Positions 37,280 through 45,814 of a stretch of DNA of 51,093 nt are shown piece after piece. This stretch comes from Elusimicrobiota bacterium. GTDB taxonomy: Bacteria > Elusimicrobiota > Elusimicrobia > Elusimicrobiales > UBA9959. The position numbers and the translations under genes were made by a program. Where the stretch lies: positions 1-51,093 of the forward strand of contig JAUSCK010000042.1 in NCBI GenBank assembly GCA_030651035.1, in the 5' to 3' direction. Numbering within the stretch: position 1 is the stretch's first letter; each line of letters opens with the position of its first letter. Below the pieces are notes generated by a model, which was not told where the DNA came from, did not search any database, and worked only from the letters and a program-made list of their open reading frames with translations.

Positions 37280-38482
37280 ATGAGAATTGTAATACGCTTG
37301 TTTTCAGCAATAGCGGCTGCGGCATTATGCCAGGCGCTCCTCTGCGCCGAGGCCAGGGCGGGCGAGCTGGACGTACGCATGGTGAAGGTAGTAAAGACCT
37401 TTACACGCTCAGCCGCGGAAACGGGGCTCAGCACCGCCACGCTGGCAGTTATGCCGTTCAAGACGGACAAGAAGCTGGCGGAGAAACGGGTGGACTACGC
37501 CTGCGGCGAGATCCTGACCAACAAGTTCGTAGTGACCCATACGTTCAAAGTGGTGGAGAGGGCGCAACTGGATACCGTCTTGAAGGAACAGGCCCTGGGA
37601 GCCGGCGGCGTTACCGAAAGCGCCACGGCGGCGAAACTGGGCAAGCTGCTTGGCGCCAGGCTGGTGATAATCGGCAGTGTCTCGCGGCTGGGCGATTCCT
37701 ACCACCTTAGCACGGAAATGGTGGACGCTGAAAGCGGGGAAATACTGGCTTCCGACGTTACCGAAGTAGAGACCGCAACTTTCGACGAAGACGCCGGCAG
37801 ATACCTCGTTCTTGTGCCTAATACGCAGGCTATAGGTATGTACCTGGCGGGCTTTTCGGCCCCGGTAAGAATGTCCGTACCGGCGCCGTTCACCGCTCCG
37901 GGCGGAAAGGTAGTAACTCCTTTGAAGAGTTCCATGAACCTGCTGGGAATAGGCGGCGGCGTGCGCTATTCCCCGTGGACCTCCTGGACAATGGACCTGA
38001 TGATCCTGGCTCATCTTGAGATCTCGCCGGACGCGGCTGCGTTCTCGGTGAATTCAACCGAACCGAGAGCGCTAACCGCCTGGCGGGCGGACGGCCCCAG
38101 CGCCAGGTTCACGGTCAACAAGACTTTCGCGCTTTCCAGGAAGTTCTCTTTATTCACCGGGGCCGGGGCAACCATGTTTAGCCTGAACAACAAGAATACT
38201 ACCGACAGCGGGTCCAATGATTTCGACTATGACGACGGCACCTTGAAAATAAAAATGGACCAGATGAAAGGTTCCGAGATCACGCCCACGGTCCGCGTCG
38301 GCCTAGAATGGCGCCCCAAAGAACGGTTCGGGATCTCCCTGTTCGGGAACTACGACCTTTCCCCCAAGACGATCAAGGAGACCGCGACAGTCCTCTGGAC
38401 GGGCCACCAGGAGACCGTAACGATGCGCAAGATAACGTTCCCGCGCTTCTACCCGGACGCGTCCATGTCGCTGTATTTCTAG
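37280..38482 (+). CDS. CsgG-like domain fused to an outer-membrane beta-barrel-like domain
   Basis: A 400-residue exported protein. The signal peptide (MRIVIRLFSAIAAAALCQALLC, cleavage near ARA, residue 27) is followed by a CsgG/FlgO-like fold (about 50-165): TLAVMPFKTDKK, VVERAQLDTVLKEQALG, AAKLGKLLGARLVIIGSVSRLGDSYHLSTEMVDAESGEIL. The rest (about 205-400) has alternating beta strands ending in an aromatic residue (SMSLYF), as in outer-membrane barrels. The N-terminal module usually oligomerises in outer-membrane secretion or flagellar-base proteins. It is monocistronic, with a good promoter and Shine-Dalgarno sequence. The gene lies between the two copies of a two-block repeat, so it may have moved or been duplicated as a cassette. 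Confidence 0.82.
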   Translation: MRIVIRLFSAIAAAALCQALLCAEARAGELDVRMVKVVKTFTRSAAETGLSTATLAVMPFKTDKKLAEKRVDYACGEILTNKFVVTHTFKVVERAQLDTVLKEQALGAGGVTESATAAKLGKLLGARLVIIGSVSRLGDSYHLSTEMVDAESGEILASDVTEVETATFDEDAGRYLVLVPNTQAIGMYLAGFSAPVRMSVPAPFTAPGGKVVTPLKSSMNLLGIGGGVRYSPWTSWTMDLMILAHLEISPDAAAFSVNSTEPRALTAWRADGPSARFTVNKTFALSRKFSLFTGAGATMFSLNNKNTTDSGSNDFDYDDGTLKIKMDQMKGSEITPTVRVGLEWRPKERFGISLFGNYDLSPKTIKETATVLWTGHQETVTMRKITFPRFYPDASMSLYF

Positions 38483-38616
38483 CGCCGCAGACATTGACCC
38501 CGGAAGTCAGTTTTCAGCTGCAGGCGGACGGCAACAGTTTTAATTGCAAAGACATCTTCAACACACTGGGTATTAATCTTCAGATAGGCAATAAGGCGGA
38601 CCAGGGCGTGGGCAGC

Positions 38617-38816
38617 GGCCGCAGCAGCGGACGCCGGGGTGGTGTTTTATAATTATACGGTGCCACCGCAACAACACATAAGATTGATAACAGCTCGATT
38701 CTTTGCAGCGCGCGCGGGGAATAATTTCTGCTTTGTTTAGTGCGGGACACCTTTGCTAAACCGGATCTTCAGGATGTTGAGCGAAGCAGGTTCGCAATTC
38801 GGCCTGTAAGGCACCC
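38617..38816 (+). repeat. Two-block direct repeat, copy B
   Basis: Block 1 is 38617-38668 and block 2 is 38686-38816; both match copy A (36803-37069) in the same orientation. The best conserved core of block 2 is GCAGGTTCGCAATTCGGCCT. Confidence 0.85.
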
Positions 38817-38833
38817 TTCCCCTTTATAGTCTT

Positions 38834-38868
38834 TATAAAACCCTCGATTAACCTTCGTGGGTTTTATA
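38834..38868. terminator. Terminator-like hairpin
   Basis: TATAAAACCC and GGGTTTTATA form a perfect 10-bp stem with a 15-nt loop. It could act in either direction; the T content of the right arm suits plus-strand termination. Confidence 0.5.
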
Positions 38869-38969
38869 TTGGCAAACCCTCATTCCACTGGTTGTAAGTT
38901 TTGTAAAATAACTTCTTACACACCGCAATTCCAGGTGGCCTGGTTTATCGGGAGAGGGTCACCGGCGGC

Positions 38970-39716
38970 ATGAACATGGAAACCTTTAAAAACATATTAA
39001 TTATGTTCGGCGCGATCTTCATCCCGCTGGCTACCATAGGCGTCGGGCTCGGCTGGTATTACGCTGAAGGCAGCCCGGCGCTTGTGGGCCAGACACTACT
39101 CCTCCTGCTTGCGGTGGTATTTGCGCTGAAAAGAAACTTCGCCGCAATGGGCCTTTACCTGGCCGGTATTCTGTTCCTTATGGTGGTGTATCCAAAACTG
39201 GAAGATTTCGAATCTTATGCCAGGGAGGGCCGGATGGCAGGGCAGTTCAGCGAGCTTCGTTCGCGCCTTGCCGGTATAAAAACGGCCGATGGGTCATATC
39301 CAGGCACTATCACCCAGGTTCCGCCGCCGCTCAAATTGAGGAGCGGGCACAAGAACACTTCCGCCATAGATACGGTGCGGCTGCCGGACGAGGCCTATCT
39401 TTACCCTCCGCAAATACCGGCCGGAGAAAAGCTGCGGGTAACCCTCAGGCAGGAGGGCACGAACCGGGAACAAAGCTACACCTGGAGCGGAGATAACAAG
39501 CAGCCGCTCCTGCTGTACCCTGGCGGAACTTATTTTTACGAGATCCGCCGCGAAAGCCCGGCCGCGCTAGTTTCCAGCGGCACAGTGAAGGTGCCGGTGC
39601 CGCCTGACTTTAACGTCGACAGCGGCAAATACGCATACGACCGGACCCATGGGCACTTTTTCATTAACTGCACCCACACAGGGAAGCAGCAAAGGGCTCC
39701 CTGGTGGGAGCGTTAG
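38970..39716 (+). CDS. Membrane protein with pseudopilin-like C-terminal tail, unknown
   Basis: A 248-residue protein with two to three N-terminal hydrophobic segments (about 10-28, 37-52, 58-75), then a soluble domain. Residues about 88-125 (QFSELRSRLAGIKTADGSYPG) and the end (YDRTHGHFFINCTHTGK) follow the pattern of the C-terminal half of type IV pseudopilins, in which a short helix with 'DGxYP' precedes a 'xxWVNCTHTD' tail. The middle (EKLRVTLRQEGTNREQSYTWSG) looks like a beta sandwich. It lacks the class III prepilin signal. The function is unknown. GGGAGAGG lies about 13 bases before the ATG; ATG 38976 is an alternative start. Confidence 0.75.
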   Translation: MNMETFKNILIMFGAIFIPLATIGVGLGWYYAEGSPALVGQTLLLLLAVVFALKRNFAAMGLYLAGILFLMVVYPKLEDFESYAREGRMAGQFSELRSRLAGIKTADGSYPGTITQVPPPLKLRSGHKNTSAIDTVRLPDEAYLYPPQIPAGEKLRVTLRQEGTNREQSYTWSGDNKQPLLLYPGGTYFYEIRRESPAALVSSGTVKVPVPPDFNVDSGKYAYDRTHGHFFINCTHTGKQQRAPWWER

Positions 39717-39915
39717 CGCCGGACTTTTATTGATCTGCCTGGAGCAGGCAGCCATTGCGAGTCCCGCGCATGGGGACCTGCGGCCTGTGAACTGCAGCCC
39801 GCGCTATATCATATGCGGTGCGCGAAATTGATTCTTTACGGCTCATTTGCCATAATCTGCTTATGTCTCTAATGATAGTAAGCCCCGTCGCCGGCGAACG
39901 CCAGGTTTCGATATA

Positions 39916-42042
39916 ATGCGCTCCCGCCGCCATATCCTGCAGCTGGCCGCGCTCATAGCCGCGCTGGCGTGCGCTGTTTTCTGGGCCCGGCAGACGGACC
40001 TCTACGCGCTGATGGAGCTGAAGACCCTAGACTGGCGCTTCCGTTCTTTTTCGGACCCCGCACGCGCGGACCGCTCGATAGCGCTGGCCATGCTGGACCA
40101 GCAAAGCCTCGATCATTTCGAAGAGGAGGGAGTGCCCTGGCCCTGGCCGCGGAGCATGTACGCCGCCGTCCTCGAATTTCTGAGCGCCGCGGGGGCCCGC
40201 GCAGTGGTCTTTGATATCCTGTTCACCAGCGCCTCTCCGTACGGCGCGGGCGAGGACGCCGAGTTCGCGGGCGCCATCAAGCGCGCCGCGGCGGGCGGGG
40301 TGAAGGTGCTGTTCGCTTCGGAGTTCAGCCCTCGGCCGCAGCGCGGCGCCGCCAGGCCCGTTCCTGCGCGCTTCGAGGTCAAAGACCCCGGCCTGCGCGC
40401 GTTCGCCGCGGCCAAAAGCTCGGTGCGGCCTCCCATCCCGGAGCTGCTCGACTTCGCCGACGGGATCGGCGACGCGGTGGCCGAGCCCGATATCGACGGC
40501 GTCCACCGCCGCATCCCGCTGGCGGCGGAACTGAACGGCAGGGTCTACCCCAGCCTCCCGGTAGCGGTCGCCCAGGCGGTCTCGCCGGCCTCCAGCCCGG
40601 CCGCGCTGCCCCTGGCCGACGCCCGGCTGCTCATCCGCTTCCATGGCTCGGCGCTTTCCACGCGCCCGCCCGGCGGACGGCGGACCTATCCTTCCTATCC
40701 CCTGGGCAACCTGGTCCTGGCGCGCCAGGCGCAGCTGGACAAGCGCGAACCGGCGCTTGACCCGTCGGAGTTCAAGGGTAAGATAGTTTTGATCGGCTAC
40801 ACCGCGGCCGGCCTCATGGACAATCGTCCGTCGCCGATAGCGGCGGTGTTCCCGGGCACCGAGATCCTGGCTGCCGCGCTGGACAATATCCTGCACGGCG
40901 ACCCGCTCCGGCGCGCGCCGGGCGGCTGGGTCTTCGCGGCGATAGCGTTCGCCGCGCTGGCCGGAGCGCTGGCTGCGTTCCTGGCCTCGGGCTCCTCGGC
41001 GACCTCCGCGGCGTTCCTGCTCGCGGCGCTCTTGCCGGGCGCCCTCTCCATCCTGCTGTTCAAGCGCGGCATCTGGCTGGACTTCGTCGGGCCGCAGCTC
41101 TCGCTCGTGCTGAGCTTTGCTATCGCTTCGGTCTACAGCTACATGGCAGAGGGCCGCCAGCGCCGCTTCCCGCAGGGCGCGCTGTCCGTTTATCTGTCCA
41201 AGCACGTGGTCAGGGAGATAGTGGAGCACCCGGAAAAGCTCGCCCTCGGCGGGGACCGGCGCGAGCTCAGCATCTTCTTCTCCGACATCCAGGGTTTCAC
41301 CACGATCTCGGAGCAGCTCGACCCTAAGGCGCTCACGAAGCTGATGAACCGCTACCTGGGAGAGATGACCGACGTGATCCTGGAGCTGGACGGCACGCTG
41401 GACAAATACATCGGCGACGCCATCATGGCGTTCTGGAACGCTCCGCTGGACCAGGAGGACCACGCGGTCCGCGCCTGCCGGGCCGCGCTCGCCAACCAGC
41501 AGCGCCTCGTCGCGATGCGCCGCGACCTGGAGAAGGAGGGGCTGCCGCAGGTCTATGCGCGCATCGGGCTCAACTCCGGCCCCGCCTCGGTGGGCAACAT
41601 GGGCTCGCCCAAGCGCTTCAGCTACACGGCGATCAGCGACGCGGTAAACCTGGCCTCCAGGCTGGAAGCCCTGAACAAGTACTACGACACCTACCTGATG
41701 CTCTCCGGCTCCACGCGCGCGCTGGCCGGGCCGGCCATCGAGGCGCGCGAGCTGGACTTGATCAAAGTGAAGGGGAAGAATAAGGCTGTGGCGGTCTACG
41801 AACTGCTCGGCCTGCGCGGAGAAACGCCGCGGGAACTGCTGGAACTGGCCGGGGTCTTCGGCCGGGGCCTCGAGAGCTACCGCGCGCGCGACTTCGACGC
41901 CGCCGAACGCTTCCTGTCCGAGGCCCTGCGCCTGCGCCCTGAAGACGGCCCGTCCAAGGTCCTGCTCGGCCGCATAGCCGGGTTCCGCAGATCGCCGCCG
42001 CCCCAGGACTGGGACGGCTCGCACGAAATGCACGAGAAATGA
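39916..42042 (+). CDS. CHASE2-sensor adenylate/guanylate cyclase (class III)
   Basis: A 708-residue sensor that would make cAMP or cGMP. A first transmembrane helix (about 10-25) leads to an extracytoplasmic CHASE2 domain (about 30-330; WPWPRSMYAAVLEFL, AVVFDILFTSAS, GKIVLIGYTAAGLMD). Three closely spaced helices follow (about 333-410), and then the catalytic domain (about 440-635). Metal Asp residues are in FFSDIQGFTTIS and DKYIGDAIMAFW, and the Asn/Arg pair is in SDAVNLASRLEAL. A short TPR-like C terminus follows (DAAERFLSEALRLRPEDG). The ATG lies within TATAATG; there is no obvious Shine-Dalgarno sequence. The next gene follows 27 bases later with a good ribosome site, so the three genes to 43613 are probably an operon. 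Confidence 0.93.
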   Translation: MRSRRHILQLAALIAALACAVFWARQTDLYALMELKTLDWRFRSFSDPARADRSIALAMLDQQSLDHFEEEGVPWPWPRSMYAAVLEFLSAAGARAVVFDILFTSASPYGAGEDAEFAGAIKRAAAGGVKVLFASEFSPRPQRGAARPVPARFEVKDPGLRAFAAAKSSVRPPIPELLDFADGIGDAVAEPDIDGVHRRIPLAAELNGRVYPSLPVAVAQAVSPASSPAALPLADARLLIRFHGSALSTRPPGGRRTYPSYPLGNLVLARQAQLDKREPALDPSEFKGKIVLIGYTAAGLMDNRPSPIAAVFPGTEILAAALDNILHGDPLRRAPGGWVFAAIAFAALAGALAAFLASGSSATSAAFLLAALLPGALSILLFKRGIWLDFVGPQLSLVLSFAIASVYSYMAEGRQRRFPQGALSVYLSKHVVREIVEHPEKLALGGDRRELSIFFSDIQGFTTISEQLDPKALTKLMNRYLGEMTDVILELDGTLDKYIGDAIMAFWNAPLDQEDHAVRACRAALANQQRLVAMRRDLEKEGLPQVYARIGLNSGPASVGNMGSPKRFSYTAISDAVNLASRLEALNKYYDTYLMLSGSTRALAGPAIEARELDLIKVKGKNKAVAVYELLGLRGETPRELLELAGVFGRGLESYRARDFDAAERFLSEALRLRPEDGPSKVLLGRIAGFRRSPPPQDWDGSHEMHEK

Positions 42043-42069
42043 AAACCGCCGATCTTCAAAGGAGAATCA

Positions 42070-42576
42070 GTGATTAAGAAATCCACACTGGAAGCGCAAA
42101 GAATTATCGCCATAATGATCATGCTGGCCGTTCTGGCCACCGTTGCGGCCTTCGCCGGGCAGGTGCATGTCCAGATAGCCAACGCCAAGCTCAAGAAATC
42201 CCCGCAGTGGTTCGCCGCCACGGTCGCCGAGCCGGCCCTTGACGATACCCTCGAGGTCCTTAAGACGACCGGCGACTGGTACCAGGTCAAGGCAGACGAC
42301 ACGACCGGCTGGATACACAAAAGCGCCGTGACCGCCAAGAAAGCGAAAAAGAGCCGCGCTTCCTCGGTCGGCTCCTCGCAGACCTCTGCCGACGACATCA
42401 CCCTGGCCGGCAAGGGCTTCAACGAGCTGGAGGCTGGCTACCGCAAGAGCGGAGAGACCGTTAATCTTGAGGCGATAGACGCCATGGAGGCGCGCTCGGT
42501 GGACGAGGCCAGGCTGCTGTCATTCCTGCGCAAGGGCGCGCTGCTGCCCAAGAGCGCCAAAAGGGGGAAGAAATGA
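42070..42576 (+). CDS. Exported SH3-domain protein
   Basis: A 168-residue protein. A signal peptide or anchor (about 9-29) is followed by a bacterial SH3 (SH3b) domain (about 30-92; VQIANAKLKKSP, LEVLKTTGDWYQVKADDTTGWIHKSAV), then a Lys/Ser-rich linker and a helical segment (NELEAGYRKSGETVNLEAIDAM). SH3b domains often bind peptidoglycan or periplasmic partners. The start is GTG 42070 after GGAGAATCA. The stop overlaps the ATG of the M48 protease gene by four bases, so the two products probably work together in the periplasm. Confidence 0.82.
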   Translation: MIKKSTLEAQRIIAIMIMLAVLATVAAFAGQVHVQIANAKLKKSPQWFAATVAEPALDDTLEVLKTTGDWYQVKADDTTGWIHKSAVTAKKAKKSRASSVGSSQTSADDITLAGKGFNELEAGYRKSGETVNLEAIDAMEARSVDEARLLSFLRKGALLPKSAKRGKK

Positions 42577-43613
42577 TCATCCATTCCATCCTCCTTCTCT
42601 CCATGCTGGCCGGGCAGCCTTCCGCTTCGGCCAGGGGGTTCGGCGACGTACTGAACAAGATCGGGGACATCGGCAAGAGCGTCACGAAGAACAAAGAAGC
42701 CTCCGCGCCGCAGGACGAGGATCCCGAGGAAGCCGCGGCTCAAAAAAAGGACGCGACCCTCGGCAAAGCGCTTAAAGGCCTCGGGGTAGGCGGCGAGGCG
42801 GTCGACGGCATCCAGAAGTCGCTGGGGTTCAGCCGCCGCACCAAGAAGGCCGCCGAAAGCACGCGCGACCTTGATCCCTCCGACGAGCGGCAGATCGGCA
42901 GGGTCGTTGCTGCGGAGATCCTCTCCAAATACAGCCCGCAGGACGACGAGGGCCTTAACGATTACGTGCAGACGGTCGGCCAGGCTGTCGCCATGGCCTC
43001 GGACCGGCCGCAGACCTTCAGCGGCTACCATTTCCAGGTACTCGACTCCCAGGAGGTCAACGCCCTCTCGATACCCGGCGGGTTCATCTTCGTCACCAGG
43101 GGGATGCTGCGCCTGGTGGAGAGCGAGGACGAGCTGGCCTGCGTGCTCGCGCACGAGGTGGCCCACGTGGCCCTCGGCCACGGCTCCGAGGCGATCGTCA
43201 AGGCGCGGCGCCTGAAAGCCGGCCTCGGCATAGCCGCGGACGCGAGCAAGACCTACGGCAGCAAAGCCTCCGGCAGGGACCTGGCCGCGCTGCGCGGCGA
43301 CGTGAAGGCGGTCATGGAGATCCTTATGCGCACCGGCTACGGCCACGGCAAAGAGTTCGAGGCCGACGCCAAGGGGGCGCTTTACGCCCAGCGGACCGGC
43401 TACGACCCCGCGGCCATGGCCGCGGTCTTGAGAAAGCTCGAGTCCTCGTCCGCGTCGCAGGGCGGCTTCCTCAAGACCCACCCCGCGGCCGGCAAGCGCG
43501 CCGGGCAGCTGGAGGAAGCGGCGCTGGAACCGCCGGCCTGGTACAGAGCGTCAAAGACGCGGGACACGCGTTTCGCCTCCGCGCTCGCTGCGCTCGGCGG
43601 TTCAGGAGAGTAA
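42573..43613 (+). CDS. Periplasmic M48-family metalloprotease
   Basis: A 346-residue zinc protease of the LoiP/BepA-like M48B type. The N-terminal signal peptide is MIIHSILLLSMLAGQPSASA (short, no lipobox Cys), followed by a charged region (about 25-105). The catalytic domain (about 110-300) has HEVAHVALGHGSE (HExxH) and the third ligand Glu in GHGKEFEADAKGA. PGGFIFVTRGML and KTHPAAGKRAGQL are typical of the family. Such enzymes clear misfolded outer-membrane proteins. It is cotranslated with the SH3 protein upstream (ATGA overlap). Confidence 0.92.
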   Translation: MIIHSILLLSMLAGQPSASARGFGDVLNKIGDIGKSVTKNKEASAPQDEDPEEAAAQKKDATLGKALKGLGVGGEAVDGIQKSLGFSRRTKKAAESTRDLDPSDERQIGRVVAAEILSKYSPQDDEGLNDYVQTVGQAVAMASDRPQTFSGYHFQVLDSQEVNALSIPGGFIFVTRGMLRLVESEDELACVLAHEVAHVALGHGSEAIVKARRLKAGLGIAADASKTYGSKASGRDLAALRGDVKAVMEILMRTGYGHGKEFEADAKGALYAQRTGYDPAAMAAVLRKLESSSASQGGFLKTHPAAGKRAGQLEEAALEPPAWYRASKTRDTRFASALAALGGSGE

Positions 43614-43636
43614 GCCCGGATCCAAGGAGAGCTGAA

Positions 43637-44425
43637 ATGCAAACAGGACATAATGTTTTAAAACAGGTTATTGCCGTTATCTCGGCAGTTATCGGAGGTT
43701 CGATCGGGGCGCTGGGAGGTCCGGCAGGTAGTATCGTGGGTGTTATCAGCGGCCTTCTGGTCGGCTATTATTATGTCCAGTTCACTTTGAAGCTCGAAAG
43801 CCGGAGTACATTATCAAGGATCTTCCTGGGAACGCTTTATGGGACTTTAGCTGGTTTAATATCCGGCACCTCGGTATACATACCTAATATTTTCATTCAT
43901 GGGCAAGGCGGCGACAGCATATCCGTACTAGGCCTGGGCGCTATTTCCGGCATTATTATCGGGACGGTCTTTGGATTTATTGTAGCGTGCATTATCATTT
44001 TTATGCCAGGGACAAAAAAACCCGACGAGACTTGCCTACAAGGGAACAAGCCGGCCCGGGAGGCGCCGCAGGGGATCACCTTGTCGCCCGAAGAAGCGGA
44101 ACTGATCCTGGCGGTTTACCCGGCGCTGAAGGAATATAATCTCTTCGACCGGCATACGGCGCGGGCCTATCAGGCCAAATTCGGCGCCCCGGACTCACAG
44201 GCGGAATTGGACGGAAGATACACACAGGCGCTGGCCTGGCTGCAGGCAAGGCGCCCCGATCTCACCCTGGAGCAATGGGAGAAGGCGAACGCCGGCATCC
44301 ACCAACTGGTGCGCTTCTTGACCTCCGGGGGGGCGGGGGGCGAGGCCGGGCTTGAGAAACGCTGCCCCGGGCTCGGAGAAGAATTTTACGGCTGGATAGC
44401 GAAGGCCGCGCGGCTTTTCGCGTAA
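43637..44425 (+). CDS. Membrane protein, glycine-rich N-terminal half, unknown
   Basis: A 262-residue protein. Residues 1-130 contain three or four hydrophobic segments rich in Gly (VIGGSIGALGGPAGSIVGVI; LSGIIIGTVFGFIVACIIIF). Residues about 145-262 are a soluble helical domain (LSPEEAELILAVYPALKEYNL, ALAWLQARRPDLTLEQWEKA). No family is recognised. GGAGAG lies before the ATG. The first 400 bases are clearly AT-richer than the rest, with the change near 44040, which suggests that two segments of different origin were joined. Confidence 0.7.
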   Translation: MQTGHNVLKQVIAVISAVIGGSIGALGGPAGSIVGVISGLLVGYYYVQFTLKLESRSTLSRIFLGTLYGTLAGLISGTSVYIPNIFIHGQGGDSISVLGLGAISGIIIGTVFGFIVACIIIFMPGTKKPDETCLQGNKPAREAPQGITLSPEEAELILAVYPALKEYNLFDRHTARAYQAKFGAPDSQAELDGRYTQALAWLQARRPDLTLEQWEKANAGIHQLVRFLTSGGAGGEAGLEKRCPGLGEEFYGWIAKAARLFA

Positions 44426-44440
44426 AGGGCGGCCGCAGCT

Positions 44441-45145
44441 ATGAACGCTGAAAAACTGCTGGTAATTTCCGATGTGCACTCCAACCTGCAGGCCCTCGAG
44501 GCCGTGGTCGCGGATATCTCCGGCAGGGGCCTGAGGTCCGCGCCCCTGTGCTTTCTCGGGGACGCCGTGAACATGGGCCCTTTCCCCGGAGAGGTTACCC
44601 GCCTGCTTTCCTCGCTTAAGCCGGCGTTCAGAGTAAGAGGAAACCATGACCGCTATGTTTCCTCCGGCCTTGGCCGCGTCGAGCTGGAACGGTATTTTCG
44701 CTGTCCGGAGGGAGCAGACCACTCCATCTGGACCGCGGCGGCGCTGGATGGCGAAGAGAAGGCCTGGCTTGCCGGCGCGCCCGGGCAGCTCTCGTTCGAG
44801 TTAGGCGGTGAGCAGTTCCTCTGTTTTCACGCTTCGCCGGATAACGACGAAAAATCCTTTAAGCCTTCCGGAGAACCGGTCAATATTCTGTGCGGGCATA
44901 TACACTCACCGTATTCTGTCTCTCTCCCCGGCGGGGGACTGGCCGTCAACCCGGGCAGCGTCGGAAGTTCGCTGGACGGAAACCCTTCAGCTTCGTATGC
45001 CGTTGTCACCGCAGGGGGCGGCGTCCGGGCTGAGATAATAAGGGTGAAATACGACGTAGCCGCTTTTTGCTCGGCGCTGGAATCCCGCGGGACGCCATGG
45101 GCCGCCGGTATCTCCGCGGTAGTCCGCAGAGCCAGTCTCTTCTGA
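44441..45145 (+). CDS. Calcineurin-like metallophosphoesterase (YfcE/MJ0936 type)
   Basis: A 234-residue cytosolic phosphoesterase. The metal motifs run in order: VISDVHSNLQAL (D-x-H), FLGDAVNMG (GD), RGNHDRY (GNHD), and CGHIHSPYS (GHxH), followed by VNPGSVGSSLDG. All ligands are present, with Phe-Leu-Gly-Asp as the second. Members hydrolyse phosphodiesters or cyclic nucleotides in vitro, so a link to the nearby CHASE2 cyclase is conceivable but speculative. The start is ATG 44441, 15 bases after the preceding stop; the Shine-Dalgarno sequence is weak. Confidence 0.92.
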   Translation: MNAEKLLVISDVHSNLQALEAVVADISGRGLRSAPLCFLGDAVNMGPFPGEVTRLLSSLKPAFRVRGNHDRYVSSGLGRVELERYFRCPEGADHSIWTAAALDGEEKAWLAGAPGQLSFELGGEQFLCFHASPDNDEKSFKPSGEPVNILCGHIHSPYSVSLPGGGLAVNPGSVGSSLDGNPSASYAVVTAGGGVRAEIIRVKYDVAAFCSALESRGTPWAAGISAVVRRASLF

Positions 45146-45255
45146 TCAATATTTCCGGCTGGCATGAAGCCTCCCTTATGTTCAATATCCAGTTCACCTT
45201 ACTCCTGGTCTTCCTCCCGCTTTCACCGGCGCGGGCGTCGGATTTACAGCGGCTC

Positions 45256-45531
45256 TTATCCGCAGACGGCGGCCGGGGCGGCCGGGCGCGGTTTCTTATT
45301 GGCGGCCGACCAGGAGCTGAATTTGCGCAGCGCCTGCGGACCCCAGAACGCCTCGGATAAACCGGGCTTCTTTTCTTCTTGGACGCTGTCAGAATTTACG
45401 ACGGAGTACTTGGCGATGTCGTCCGGAGTTTTCACGCAGACGCTGGCCGCGGGGGACGGCTGTATGGTCGAGAAAAACACGCAGGAGACCGCTAAAAGGA
45501 TCTTTATCGCTGCTGATTTTTTTCTTGTCAT
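45256..45531 (-). CDS. Small secreted protein (91 aa), unknown
   Basis: A 91-residue product with a clear signal peptide (MTRKKSAAIKILLAVSCVFF, cleavage near PAA about residue 29), a short polar mature part with two Cys (SVCVKTPDDIAKYSVVN ... AVCG), and no known domain. GGCGGAG precedes the ATG. A plus-strand frame over the same bases has Ser/Arg-rich low-complexity translation, so the minus frame is preferred. The mature protein could form one disulphide. Confidence 0.6.
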   Translation of the reverse strand: MTRKKSAAIKILLAVSCVFFSTIQPSPAASVCVKTPDDIAKYSVVNSDSVQEEKKPGLSEAFWGPQALRKFSSWSAANKKPRPAAPAAVCG

Positions 45532-45801
45532 AACTCCGCCTCTTCCTGTTCATAGTCTACCAGCGGGAAATTAAGGAAAGGCCAGAAAATTATCAAATTT
45601 CAGTCAAATGTAGCCGGTTGCCCTCCGATACAGACCGGCTTTTGATCCGATGCTGGTCGCCCATCAGAGGTTCAACTTCTTTTGAACACGTCGAAGACGC
45701 GCCCGCCCTTTCTTTACGCGAAGCACCGGAACGATAACCCCGCTGACGAGTTCCCCGCTGTAAGGAGATAATGCCGCTTATTTTCTCGCAGCTATTATTA
45801 C

Positions 45802-45807
45802 TATAAT
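45802..45807 (+). promoter_or_regulatory. -10 hexamer seven bases before surE ATG (leaderless candidate)
   Basis: TATAAT lies at 45802-45807, with a weak -35 (TTATTT, 45778-45783, spacing 18). Transcription should start at or next to ATG 45815, and no Shine-Dalgarno sequence is present. Confidence 0.6.
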
Positions 45808-45814
45808 TATCTCA

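Larger units (their letters stand above)
38483..38969. other. Intergenic region with repeat copy B
   Basis: No convincing gene. It holds repeat copy B (38617-38816), a terminator-like hairpin (38834-38868) and an AT-rich stretch that may carry the promoter of the next gene. A frame running from inside the CsgG-like gene to 38652 is spurious. Confidence 0.55.

Noticed and set aside
36614-38652. Two short frames sharing an identical C-terminal peptide (ending at 36838 and 38652)
   Set aside because: The shared peptide comes from repeat block 1; the upstream parts are unrelated and one starts inside another gene in a different frame.
40027-42033. 668-codon minus-strand open frame opposite the CHASE2 cyclase
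   Set aside because: The plus strand holds a full CHASE2-cyclase with all catalytic motifs; the antisense product is Arg/Gln-rich low complexity.
45164-45574. Plus-strand frame of 136 codons
   Set aside because: It overlaps a minus-strand gene with a clear signal peptide and ribosome site; the plus translation is Ser/Arg-rich with no recognisable feature.
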